Below are positions 31,792-38,509 of a DNA stretch of 41,992 bases, piece by piece. The notes below the pieces were generated by a model. The model had not been told where the DNA came from. It saw only the letters and a list, made by a program, of their open reading frames with translations, and did no database searches. The position numbers were made by a program, and so were the translations under genes. The DNA is taken from assembly GCF_008801405.1 (NCBI RefSeq), contig NZ_VZPV01000007.1, positions 1 through 41,992 of the forward strand. Direction: 5' to 3'. Source of the DNA: Ralstonia insidiosa (GTDB lineage Bacteria > Pseudomonadota > Gammaproteobacteria > Burkholderiales > Burkholderiaceae). Within the stretch, counting starts at the first letter, position 1, and the number at the start of each line of letters is the position of its first letter.

Positions 31792-31939
31792 GCGTTTTCC
31801 ACAAATCCACAGGCCCCGGTGCCCTCGACCGGGGATACCCAAATATCCCAAAGGGAGAGGGTCGCGCCCGGTTTTCCACAAGAGACTTCTTGTGGAAAAC
31901 TGGAAAAGCGCGAGGGCCTGTGGGGCTTGTGGGAAACGC
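31792..31939. repeat. Cloverleaf-like structured repeat, copy A (148 bp)
   Basis: An outer inverted repeat starts GCGTTTTCCACAA (31792) and ends CTTGTGGGAAACGC (31939), about 23 pairs with a small internal loop. Inside are two arms: arm 1 (CCCTC/GAGGG, 31822-31861, with inner GGGATA/TATCCC) and arm 2, a 16-bp stem with loop GACT (31868-31903). Copy B at 32068-32214 keeps the same fold with paired base changes. TTTTCCACA, one base from a DnaA box, occurs in the stems. Function unknown. Confidence 0.85.
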
Positions 31940-32067
31940 GGCGGTTGCAGGAGAGACGGCCCGGAGTCCAGAGGCGCGCCTTTGGTCGGCTCCCCTCACG
32001 GGGAGACGAAACGGGTGGGGTTGGTTTTTGACTCACCCAGGGGCAGAAGGCTGCAAGCAGCGGACGA

Positions 32068-32214
32068 GCGTTTTCCACAAATCCACAGGCCCCGTAGCCG
32101 TTGCCCGCGATACCTCAATATCGCAAGAGGCAACGGTCGCGCCCGCTTTTCCACAAGAAACCTCTTGTGGGAAAGCGGATCAGCGCGAGGGCCTGTGGAG
32201 CTTGTGGGAAACGC
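32068..32214. repeat. Cloverleaf-like structured repeat, copy B (147 bp)
   Basis: The same outer stem as copy A. Arm 1 is CCGTTGCC/GGCAACGG (32098-32136) with inner GCGATA/TATCGC; arm 2 is a 15-bp stem with loop AACC (32144-32177). Several stem positions differ from copy A on both strands at once, so pairing is kept. No reading frame is conserved between copies. Confidence 0.85.
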
Positions 32215-32237
32215 GGCGGTTGATAGTGGCACGGTCT

Positions 32238-32363
32238 AGCGCCCGGAGGGCGCAAGCGAAAGGGATGTGCAAGGCTGCGCAGCAGTCCCCGCAACGCGGG
32301 GATGAGCGCGAATGCGCGAACCTGGAGCAGCCCGGTCGGCCCGCAAAGCGGGACGATTCGCCC
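32238..32363. repeat. Dispersed GC-rich direct repeat, copy 1
   Basis: About 125 bp nearly identical to 38195-38316. It consists of consecutive small hairpins: GCGCCCGGAGGGCGC, TCCCCGCAACGCGGGGA, GCGCGAATGCGCG and CCCGCAAAGCGGG. Where the copies differ, the hairpins still pair. Non-coding. Confidence 0.85.
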
Positions 32364-32383
32364 AACAACGGACGGTGAAGACG

Positions 32384-32605
32384 ATGGAGCAAAGCATCGG
32401 GAGCCAGGAGCTATACCAGCACCTGAAGACCCACGGACGCGCGGAAATTGACGGCTGGGCGATTAACGCGGACGGTGCGGAAATTTGGCTCACGAACCCC
32501 TACGGCATCGACGTGGGGTTCTACGCAAACAACGCGGAAGGATGCGCCGGCATCCTGGAGCGCATTTCAACTGACGATCACGAAAGGGAATGGGGCACGC
32601 TGTAG
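32384..32605 (+). CDS. Hypothetical 73-residue protein
   Basis: Not recognised. The product starts MEQSIGSQELYQHLKTHGRA and contains AINADGAEIWLTNPYGIDVG. I start at 32384 rather than 32312, since the upstream part lies in the GC-rich repeat. No promoter is clear. It may be expressed from the oriT-side transcript. Confidence 0.55.
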   Translation: MEQSIGSQELYQHLKTHGRAEIDGWAINADGAEIWLTNPYGIDVGFYANNAEGCAGILERISTDDHEREWGTL

Positions 32606-33239
32606 TGCAGCCATTCAGAATTCAAGGCAACCGACACACGCCACGGAACGGGCGCGGTTGCGTGACAAGGAAAGGCGAAGGCGACGGACGAAGGAAGTCG
32701 CCCTCGCCTTTCGCACTTTCCGGCCCTGCGTGACGCGGCACAAGCGCGGAACGAAACAGCAGGACGGAAAGCGGGAGAAGGCGCAAGGCGAACCGCTGCG
32801 AAGCAAGGGAAGCCGTATTGCGCCTCCCCGACTTTCGCGTGCGAAAGTTGTACAAAACCGGCAGCGGAGCGGACGGGCCGGGACGGCCGCCGAATGGCGG
32901 CAGCGGGAACCGAGACGGCCCGGCGACACGAAGCAGAATGGCAACGGTAGCAGCCTACGGGGCGAGAAGTGGAAAGCCTAGAAGCGATAGCGAATAGGCG
33001 ATCACCAACTGCGAGCCAGGCCGCGCATTGCGTGGCCTGCGTCTTTCGCGGCGATCCAGATCAAGAGCCGCGAGAAAGGCATACGGCAAGGATGGTGGTC
33101 GGCCGAAGGCTGGCCACCATCGAGCCAGTGCAAGCGGAGAGGTTGCGGCCTGAGTTCCGGCGAAGCTGGAACGAAAGACCGGCAAGGAAGCGGAGCGGGA
33201 AAACCGGATTGGCACGGTTGGGCCGAAGGGCCAGCCGTG
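32606..33239. other. Non-coding region with one KorB-like palindrome
   Basis: No convincing gene in 634 bp; the open frames here are arginine/glycine-rich with no family resemblance. It contains the palindrome TTTCGCGTGCGAAA at 32833-32846 and the 3' flank of the recombinase gene. Confidence 0.5.
32833..32846. promoter_or_regulatory. 14-bp palindrome variant (candidate KorB-like operator)
   Basis: TTTCGCGTGCGAAA with AC and GT flanks, in a non-coding stretch. Confidence 0.55.
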
Positions 33240-33857
33240 TCAATCCGGCGCTTTTTTGGGGAAGTGCCGCGCAAGGAACTTGCGCATGGTTTTCTCGGTG
33301 ACGCCAAAGTATTTGGCGAGCTTCGGCGTCGTCAAACCGAGGGCGTGCAGCTCCCCTACTTTGTCGCGTTGAGGGTCGAGCTTGAGGCGGCCGGTGCTGC
33401 CTTTGCGCCGGCCGCCGATTCGGCCCTCAAGGCGAGCACGCTGCAAGCCTTCACGGGTGCGCGCACGGGTGAATTCCACCTCGATCATGGAGGCCATAGC
33501 GAAAGCGGCGGCCTGAATTTGAGCATTCAGGCTACCGTCCATGACGGTGCCGTTCTTCGTGATGATGATGGTGACGCCGCGCTCGGCGGCAGTCTCCAGA
33601 ATCGAAAAGACTTGTCCGGGAGACCCGCCCAAGCGGGTGAATTCGGAAGTTAAAAGCAAGTCACCACGCTGGGCCTGCTCCGTTAGGAGCGAGCCCAGCG
33701 CGCGTTCCCGCCAGGGAACAGAGCGACTTGCCGTTTCTTCAACGACAACGAGCGGGGCGTAGCCGCGCGAGTTGGCGAAATCCAGCAGGCCAAGCCGCTG
33801 GTTCGCCACGTCTTGCGAGTCGCGCGAGACTCGCAAGTATGCGAAGTAACGAGGCAC
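33240..33857 (-). CDS. Serine recombinase of the plasmid backbone
   Basis: The 205-residue product has the resolvase/invertase catalytic domain (YFAYLRVSRDSQDVANQR, with serine in RVS; GDLLLTSEFTRLGGSPGQVF; MIEVEFTRARTREGLQRARL) and a C-terminal helix-turn-helix (LTTPKLAKYFGVTEKTMRKF). It probably resolves plasmid multimers. Translation appears to start with GTG at 33857; the frame extends to 34034 but overlaps the next gene and lacks a good start. Confidence 0.85.
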   Translation of the reverse strand: MPRYFAYLRVSRDSQDVANQRLGLLDFANSRGYAPLVVVEETASRSVPWRERALGSLLTEQAQRGDLLLTSEFTRLGGSPGQVFSILETAAERGVTIIITKNGTVMDGSLNAQIQAAAFAMASMIEVEFTRARTREGLQRARLEGRIGGRRKGSTGRLKLDPQRDKVGELHALGLTTPKLAKYFGVTEKTMRKFLARHFPKKAPD

Positions 33858-33864
33858 GGCAGAT

Positions 33865-34101
33865 TCACGCGGAGAACATGAGTTTGTAGGCGAGAGGGAA
33901 AGCGGCCAGGACGCCCACAATCGGGCACAGGCGGCGGCAGAATGCCGCGCCGGTCTTGGACTGGATGCTGCGAGCGAGAGCGAAGCCCAGCAGCCAGCCA
34001 AGGCCCCAGCCGGCGACAAGCACCAGGAGCGCAAAGAAGGTGTTGCGGCTGAAATAGTCGAGGGATGCGGACATCACTCGGTCGGCGGTTTTGTCATCCA
34101 T
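33865..34101 (-). CDS. Small membrane protein
   Basis: The 78-residue product has two hydrophobic segments (FFALLVLVAGWGLGWLLGFA and LCPIVGVLAAFPLAYKLMF). No family recognised. It ends 7 bp before the recombinase start, so the two are probably cotranscribed. Confidence 0.65.
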   Translation of the reverse strand: MDDKTADRVMSASLDYFSRNTFFALLVLVAGWGLGWLLGFALARSIQSKTGAAFCRRLCPIVGVLAAFPLAYKLMFSA

Positions 34102-34113
34102 GAAGGGCTCCGA

Positions 34114-34440
34114 TCAGTAGACGCAAACGGAGCTGGCCAGCAGGTCAGCGAGTTTGCGGGCTTTGGTGGTCTTGGGCATGGATTGGCCAAAGTCGGTGAT
34201 CGCGTCCACCAGGACGCGGCACTCGGCTTTGGTCAGTCGCACGCAGGGAATGGGATAGGTAGCGCCATTGCGGAATCGACTGGCCAGCGCCGGCACGGCG
34301 CGCAGCCGGCGATTCTCGCAATGCACGGCATCGAGCACGTCGGCCACGGCCACCATGTCGCCGGCTTTGCCGGTGAACATGTGGTCGGCTTGGGCGTGGT
34401 CGCCGTCCGAAGTCAGCAGCGCGAAGATGTCGAGCGCCAT
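34114..34440 (-). CDS. Hypothetical protein
   Basis: The 108-residue product starts MALDIFALLTSDGDHAQADH; VRLTKAECRVLVDAITDFGQ is a typical stretch. No family recognised, no membrane segment. I start at 34440 because the upstream part overlaps the next gene in another frame. It is part of a run of small leftward genes ending in the recombinase. Confidence 0.65.
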   Translation of the reverse strand: MALDIFALLTSDGDHAQADHMFTGKAGDMVAVADVLDAVHCENRRLRAVPALASRFRNGATYPIPCVRLTKAECRVLVDAITDFGQSMPKTTKARKLADLLASSVCVY

Positions 34441-34454
34441 GATGGGCCGGCGCG

Positions 34455-34784
34455 TCAGCGGGCGCGCGGAGCGCGCAGCGCGGTGGCCATCAATGGCTCC
34501 ACAAAGCGCAGCAATGCGCTTTGCTCGTCCACGGTGAAACCGCTGGTCAGGCTGTGCTCGATCAGCTCCAGTGCGGCCTCCTTGTACTCGATGGGGAGAG
34601 CACTGAGCATGGCCAGACTGAAAAGGTAGTCCGGGTGCGCGGCGGAAGCGGCGCACTGGAGCAGGATCAGCGCGGCCTCGTTAGACGGGTTTTTTTCGAT
34701 CAGGTGAAGGGTTGCCCTCACCGGCTCGGGAAAGTCGCTCAAAACGGCTGTATTCGCGCCGTAGATCGGGCGATGCTCGCTCAT
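34455..34784 (-). CDS. Hypothetical protein
   Basis: Not recognised. The 109-residue product starts MSEHRPIYGANTAVLSDFPE and is mostly helical (LIEKNPSNEAALILLQCAAS). It is first in the small leftward gene cluster; its upstream region was split by the Tn402-type insertion at 34858. Confidence 0.65.
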   Translation of the reverse strand: MSEHRPIYGANTAVLSDFPEPVRATLHLIEKNPSNEAALILLQCAASAAHPDYLFSLAMLSALPIEYKEAALELIEHSLTSGFTVDEQSALLRFVEPLMATALRAPRAR

Positions 34785-34852
34785 AAGGGCCTCACGGTAG
34801 TTATTTGTCCAGAAAGGGCGAATTTTACCGGATTCGACGGTAATTAAAAGGT

Positions 34853-34857
34853 ACGTT
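34853..34857. repeat. Target-site duplication ACGTT, left copy
   Basis: ACGTT directly outside the left end of the Tn402-type element, repeated at 37357-37361. Confidence 0.9.
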
Positions 34858-34882
34858 TGTCATTTTCTGAAGGCGACTGCAC
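34858..34882 (+). repeat. Left 25-bp inverted repeat of the Tn402-type element
   Basis: TGTCATTTTCTGAAGGCGAC then TGCAC. It differs from the right end at two positions (T/A and G/A). Confidence 0.88.
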
Positions 34883-34917
34883 GGAATATCAGGAGTCGGC
34901 TGCACTGCCTGTCGGGA

Positions 34918-35301
34918 CTACTTCTTGCGGGCGCGTTCCATGTGCAGAACGGCGTCAAGCAATGCCATTGAATCGCAAGCGTCAGAAGCGTAGACCGTGC
35001 GCGTCCTTGGGTCATAGGACACCATGACGAACGGCTCTGGTGTGCGTTCGGCACTCCGGGGCGCTTGACGCTTGGAGCGGTAGGCTCGGCATACCTCCCT
35101 CTTTTCGGCAAGCTGCTGGCCGATCTTCTTCCAGTCGAAGAGATAGTCGGGATACAACCGGCGCATGTCGCGCTTATCCTGCGGCTCAAGCGTGTAATTG
35201 CGAATGCGCATGATGTTGTAATTGCTTCTGCCGACCTTGACCGTGAGGTAGCAAAAGCCTTTTCTGGTCTTGACGAAGGCGCTGCTTGGCTTGCGGCTCA
35301 T
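34918..35301 (-). CDS. Hypothetical protein within the Tn402-type element
   Basis: Not recognised. The 127-residue product is basic: MSRKPSSAFVKTRKGFCYLT, then EPQDKRDMRRLYPDYLFDWK. Its start overlaps the resolvase stop (35298-35301), so the two are translated together. It could be a DNA-binding helper or cargo. Confidence 0.68.
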   Translation of the reverse strand: MSRKPSSAFVKTRKGFCYLTVKVGRSNYNIMRIRNYTLEPQDKRDMRRLYPDYLFDWKKIGQQLAEKREVCRAYRSKRQAPRSAERTPEPFVMVSYDPRTRTVYASDACDSMALLDAVLHMERARKK

Positions 35302-35870
35302 CGTTGCTCGCTCCCGCTTTGCAGCGCAGCGTATAGAGCCGTCTTGCTCACCTTAAGCCGCGTGGCGGCCTCGCGGACGTTCAGCCCGTTTGCGATGTGC
35401 TCCCGCGCCCGCTGTAGCTTGTCTGCGGTGACGACCGGCTTGCGCCCGCCCTTGCGACCGCGTGCGGCAGCAGCGGTCAACCCAGCTTTGGTGCGCTCGC
35501 GGATCAGGTCGCGCTCAAACTCGGCGAGGGCCGCAAAAATCCCGAAGACCAGCTTGCCGGGGGCCGTGGTGGTGTCGATAGCTGCGCCTTGTCCCGTTAG
35601 CACCTTGAGGCCGACACCGCGTGCGGCCAAGCCTTGCACGGTATTGACCAAGTGAACCATCGAGCGGCCTAAGCGGTCGAGTTTCCACACGACGAGGGCA
35701 TCACCTTCGCGCAAATAGGCCAGCGCTGCATCCAGACCTTGCCGCTCTTTTTTCGCGCCGCTGATGATGTCCTCAAATACCCGCTCGCAGCCCGCCTTGC
35801 GCAGCGCGTCTTTCTGTAAATCGACGTGCTGACTCTCCGTCGATACCCGCGCATAGCCGATCAGTGCCAT
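35298..35870 (-). CDS. tniR: TniR-type serine resolvase
   Basis: The 190-residue protein has MALIGYARVSTESQ (serine 10), the WKLDRLGRSMVHLVNTVQGL signature, the helix FAALAEFERDLIRERTKAGL and a C-terminal helix-turn-helix (NVREAATRLKVSKTALYAAL). In Tn402/Tn5053 elements TniR resolves cointegrates at res. I start at 35870; the frame runs to 35891. The res site lies directly upstream. Confidence 0.88.
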   Translation of the reverse strand: MALIGYARVSTESQHVDLQKDALRKAGCERVFEDIISGAKKERQGLDAALAYLREGDALVVWKLDRLGRSMVHLVNTVQGLAARGVGLKVLTGQGAAIDTTTAPGKLVFGIFAALAEFERDLIRERTKAGLTAAAARGRKGGRKPVVTADKLQRAREHIANGLNVREAATRLKVSKTALYAALQSGSEQR

Positions 35871-35885
35871 TGCCGCCCCTTTTGT

Positions 35886-35985
35886 CCGCATTTCCGTCCG
35901 CCTATCTTAATGTCCGACAACCCATTAAACAAGCATGTTGCCGGACAATGTCCGGCTTGACCGGCTAATGATCGTTTGACGGACA
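35886..35985. promoter_or_regulatory. res site of the Tn402-type element
   Basis: Repeated half-sites occur upstream of tniR: TGTCCGACAACC, CCGGACAATGTCCGG and GTTTGACGGACA, in inverted arrangement as in Tn402-type res. TniR would act here. Confidence 0.75.
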
Positions 35986-36012
35986 AGCTGCTTGCAGCCG
36001 AAAGCACAGACA

Positions 36013-36044
36013 GTTATACTTTTATATAACATTATTCGTAGGAG
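36013..36044 (+). promoter_or_regulatory. Promoter/operator and ribosome site of the PemIK-like operon
   Basis: GTTATA CTTTTA TATAAC (36013-36030) is an inverted repeat with -10-like boxes and fits an autoregulated promoter. A strong ribosome site GTAGGAGG (36038-36045) precedes the antitoxin ATG at 36052. Confidence 0.6.
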
Positions 36045-36051
36045 GTGCATC

Positions 36052-36309
36052 ATGCACACAACCAATCTGCGCAAGGTCGGCGGCTCGATCATGTTGGCCG
36101 TGCCGCCGGCCTTCCTCGATCAACTGCACCTGCAAGCCGGCGCAACGGTCGGCCTCGCAGTCGATCATGGCTGCCTGGTGGTCAACCCCAATCCACGCCC
36201 GCGCTACACGCTCGCGGAGTTGCTGGCCGTGTCGGACTATTCGCAGCCGCAACCAGCCGATGAACGCGAATGGGTTGATGCACCCGCCGTGGGCGGTGAA
36301 CTGCTATGA
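36052..36309 (+). CDS. PemI/MazE-like antitoxin
   Basis: The 85-residue protein has the AbrB/MazE swapped-hairpin fold at its N-terminus (MHTTNLRKVGGSIMLAVPPA, GATVGLAVDHGCLVV) and an acidic tail for toxin binding (DYSQPQPADEREWVDAP). It neutralises the toxin encoded next and represses the operon. The ATG at 36052 follows AGGAGG. Its stop overlaps the toxin start (ATGA). Confidence 0.9.
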   Translation: MHTTNLRKVGGSIMLAVPPAFLDQLHLQAGATVGLAVDHGCLVVNPNPRPRYTLAELLAVSDYSQPQPADEREWVDAPAVGGELL

Positions 36310-36632
36310 AGCGGGGCGACATTTATCTCGTGTCGCTCGATCCGACTGCCGGACACGAGCAAAGCGGTAGCCGTCCCGTCCTGGTCGTGTCGCCCGCCGA
36401 GTTCAACGAGGCCACCAAGTTGCCGGTGATCCTACCCATCACCAACGGCGGCGAGTTTGCCCGCCGCCTTGGTTTCGCCGTACCTGTGACTGGTATCAAG
36501 ACTACCGGCGTCGTGCGTTGTGACCAGCCGCGAGTAATCGACCTGGCCGCACGTCACGCCCGCAAGGTAGACACACTACCAGCGCCGCTCATGGATGAAG
36601 TGCTGGCGAAAGTCGCCACTCTCTTTGAGTGA
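36306..36632 (+). CDS. PemK/MazF-like toxin, mRNA interferase
   Basis: The 108-residue protein has the conserved PemK/MazF motifs: MKRGDIYLVSLDPTAGHEQS, GSRPVLVVSPAEFN, LPVILPITNGG, TGVVRCDQPRVIDLAARHA. Such toxins cut single-stranded RNA at short sites. It is translationally coupled to the antitoxin and stabilises the element or plasmid. Confidence 0.93.
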   Translation: MKRGDIYLVSLDPTAGHEQSGSRPVLVVSPAEFNEATKLPVILPITNGGEFARRLGFAVPVTGIKTTGVVRCDQPRVIDLAARHARKVDTLPAPLMDEVLAKVATLFE

Positions 36633-36639
36633 GCAAAGC

Positions 36640-37182
36640 ATGAGCATGAGCGAATTTCGCCGACTAGCGACGAGGATGGATCAGCAGATGCAACAGCTTG
36701 CCGCCGAAGGCGTCAGCGATGCCCATGCCGTCATCAATCGCATGATGGGGTATGTGCCCGACCTGCATCGAATTTGGGTCAACACTTCCGACCAGCAGCT
36801 CATGGCACTGTCCCGCGAATTCCCAGGCTTCTACCGCTACGCCCGCATCATGGAAGAGGCATCCGACGCCGAGCGCAACAAGGCATCGCGGCCCTATGAC
36901 GGCATGGCCGAGTTCTCCGAACAGCACAAAGAAATGGGGGCGCAACTGCTGGCAACGGCAAACACACTTGAGCGCGGCTATCAGGCGCTTCGTGCAGGCG
37001 GCAACCTGCAAGCCTTCCAGCCACACCTCAAGGAGCTGGGCCGGCTGCATCGGCAATGGCTGTCCGATCTGGACAGCTTCAAAAACTCCCTACGTGCGCA
37101 GGGCGCAGAACCCAAGGTGCTGGAATACGTGAACGATGCGTTCGGCCTCATGGCCGAGCGCATCAAGCAGCTTGCCGGTTGA
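36640..37182 (+). CDS. Hypothetical protein in the PemIK-like operon
   Basis: The 180-residue product is helical and not recognised: MSMSEFRRLATRMDQQMQQL, then LKELGRLHRQWLSDLDSFKN. It begins 7 bp after the toxin stop and ends before the transposon end, so it is cotranscribed with the toxin-antitoxin pair and is cargo of the element. A third component of the module or an unrelated passenger are both possible. Confidence 0.75.
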   Translation: MSMSEFRRLATRMDQQMQQLAAEGVSDAHAVINRMMGYVPDLHRIWVNTSDQQLMALSREFPGFYRYARIMEEASDAERNKASRPYDGMAEFSEQHKEMGAQLLATANTLERGYQALRAGGNLQAFQPHLKELGRLHRQWLSDLDSFKNSLRAQGAEPKVLEYVNDAFGLMAERIKQLAG

Positions 37183-37263
37183 TCGTCGGAATTTTCGGCG
37201 GTTCCAGCTTCGTCGCGCCGTGCATGTGACTTCTGAGCACTCCCGGCCTCTCGCGGCATTTCG

Positions 37264-37306
37264 TGCATAGGACTCCTGACACGTCACGTTCAGGAGTCCT
37301 ATGCAC
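37264..37306. repeat. Perfect inverted repeat near the right end of the Tn402-type element
   Basis: TGCATAGGACTCCTGA and TCAGGAGTCCTATGCA form a 16-bp perfect stem with a loop of about 10 bases. Each arm reads like the subterminal repeat TCAGGAGTCGGCTGCAC at the left end, so these may be inverted transposase-binding sites. It could also terminate transcription from 37182. Confidence 0.65.
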
Positions 37307-37331
37307 ACACGGCGGCTAGCCCAATGAACTG

Positions 37332-37356
37332 GTGCAGTCGTCTTCTGAAAATGACA
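37332..37356 (-). repeat. Right 25-bp inverted repeat of the Tn402-type element
   Basis: On the minus strand TGTCATTTTCAGAAGACGAC then TGCAC, as in the known Tn402 terminal repeat. A further subterminal repeat, minus-strand TCAGAAGTCACATGCAC, lies at 37220-37236. Confidence 0.9.
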
Positions 37357-37361
37357 ACGTT
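37357..37361. repeat. Target-site duplication ACGTT, right copy
   Basis: ACGTT directly outside the right end, equal to 34853-34857. Confidence 0.9.
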
Positions 37362-37403
37362 TTAATGCCGCTTTTTCCGGCAGGAAAAACGGTCGTTAAA
37401 ACT

Positions 37404-37440
37404 ACCGGGCAAAACGCCCCGGAGGGGCGTTTGCCGGGTT
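37404..37440 (-). terminator. Hairpin downstream of the RadC-like gene
   Basis: AAACGCCCC GGA GGGGCGTTT (37412-37432) with further pairing of CCGG on both sides. It lies about 20 bp beyond the RadC-like stop. T-runs on both sides suggest it could act in either direction. Confidence 0.5.
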
Positions 37441-37460
37441 TTTCACCCGGCTGGCAGCGG

Positions 37461-37955
37461 CTACAGCAGGCCGCGTTGAGCGAAGGACACGGACGCCCCG
37501 CCGGCGACGATGACGTGATCCAGCACGCGCACGTCCACCAGGGCGAGCGCATCCTTCAGCACTTTGGTCAGGTTCTCATCGGCGCGTGACGGCTCGGGCA
37601 CCCCGGAGGGGTGGTTGTGCGCGAAGATGACGGCGGCGGCGTTCAGGCGCAGCGAGGTCTTCACCACCTCGCGCGGGTACACGCTGGTCTGCGTCAGCGT
37701 GCCCCGGAACAGCTCGATGTACTCGATGACGCGGTTCTGTGCGTCCAGGAAGATGGCCGCGAACACTTCATGCTCCAAGCTCCCAAGGCGCAGCGAGAAG
37801 AAGGCGCTGGCGTCAGCCGGCGCGGAAATCAGGCCGTTGCGCATCACCTTTTCGTCAAGGATGGCCAAGGCGGCCTCGATGACTTGGCCGGCGCTGGCCA
37901 GTTGAAACTGGCCGTTGTCGTCAATGGTGAAAAGGTCGATGTGCGAAGCAGTCAT
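37461..37955 (-). CDS. RadC-like JAB-domain protein
   Basis: The 164-residue protein consists of the MPN/JAB domain of the RadC family: VFAAIFLDAQNRVIEYIELF, then the metal site FAHNHPSGVPEPSRADENL and a conserved end (VLDHVIVAGGASVSFAQRGL). The N-terminal helix-hairpin-helix of chromosomal RadC is missing, as is common for plasmid copies. Its role on plasmids is unclear; anti-restriction or DNA processing have been suggested for relatives. Confidence 0.9.
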   Translation of the reverse strand: MTASHIDLFTIDDNGQFQLASAGQVIEAALAILDEKVMRNGLISAPADASAFFSLRLGSLEHEVFAAIFLDAQNRVIEYIELFRGTLTQTSVYPREVVKTSLRLNAAAVIFAHNHPSGVPEPSRADENLTKVLKDALALVDVRVLDHVIVAGGASVSFAQRGLL

Positions 37956-38158
37956 GTCATGGACTCCAGGAAGTGGGCGGGATTGCCTACTTCCTCTGGA
38001 TCGGTTCGCAGCGCAGCGGTCAAGGGTGAAACGGCCAGCGGCCGCAAGCGCCCGCCAGGGCGCGCAGCCCTTGACGGCGAGAACGAACTGATACCCTTGG
38101 AAGTGACAGGCAACCCCACCCTCTGCACACCACGGACGCCTTTGTGCAGTTGTCTAGC

Positions 38159-38172
38159 TTTCGCGCGCGAAA
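38159..38172. promoter_or_regulatory. 14-bp palindrome (candidate KorB-like operator)
   Basis: TTTCGCGCGCGAAA within the 20-bp palindrome AGCTTTCGCGCGCGAAAGCT, in non-coding DNA upstream of the RadC-like gene. Confidence 0.6.
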
Positions 38173-38194
38173 GCTCACTTCAGGCCGACAGGCC

Positions 38195-38316
38195 AGCGCC
38201 CGGAGGGCGCAAGCGAAAGGGATGTGCAAGGCTGCGCAGCAGTCCCCGAAGGGGATGAGCGCGAATGCGCGAACCTGGAGCAGCCCGGTCGGCCCGCAAC
38301 GCGGGACGATTCGCCC
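38195..38316. repeat. Dispersed GC-rich direct repeat, copy 2
   Basis: Nearly identical to 32238-32363. One hairpin is shortened (CCCCGAAGGGG against CCCCGCAACGCGGGG) but still pairs. Confidence 0.85.
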
Positions 38317-38509
38317 GGCAGGATTTCAGGGGTTAGAGGAAGCCAGGGAGAGAGAGGAACACGGGGAAGGAGAAGATCGACCCAGCCAGCAGCAGCGACA
38401 CAAGGAAGGACGCCGGCAGGACGGCGCGCGCAGCGCGCAGGCTTGCCGGCCCAGCCAGCAGGGCGAAGCCCTGCCCTTCCAGCCCGGCGCAGCCGGGCTT
38501 GTCGCCGGC

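Larger units (their letters stand above)
34858..37356. mobile_element. Non-autonomous Tn402/Tn5053-type element carrying a toxin-antitoxin pair (2,499 bp)
   Basis: The 25-bp ends (34858-34882 and 37332-37356) begin TGTCATTTTC and end CGACTGCAC; 23 of 25 bases match as inverted repeats and they resemble Tn402 ends. Perfect 5-bp duplications ACGTT flank it. Subterminal repeats such as TCAGGAGTCGGCTGCAC (34889-34905) fit transposase binding sites. It contains a TniR-type resolvase and res site but no tniA, tniB or tniQ, so transposition must be supplied by a related element. The cargo is a PemIK-like pair and an unknown gene. Confidence 0.88.
37956..38509. other. GC-rich non-coding region
   Basis: No gene seen in 554 bp. 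It contains CGGTCAAGGG (38018-38027) paired with CCCTTGACGG (38067-38076), a KorB-like palindrome at 38159, the dispersed repeat copy 2 (38195-38316), and GCCCGGCGCAGCCGGGC near 38480, also found in the oriV flank. Confidence 0.5.

Noticed and set aside
31792..32214. Integron attC sites or gene cassettes
   Set aside because: The paired structured elements lack the RYYYAAC/GTTRRRY core sites and no integrase gene is present.
33240..33857. tniR of a second Tn402-type element
   Set aside because: This recombinase lies outside the 34858-37356 element, has no Tn402 ends around it and differs in sequence from the TniR-type protein; it is better read as a backbone multimer resolvase.
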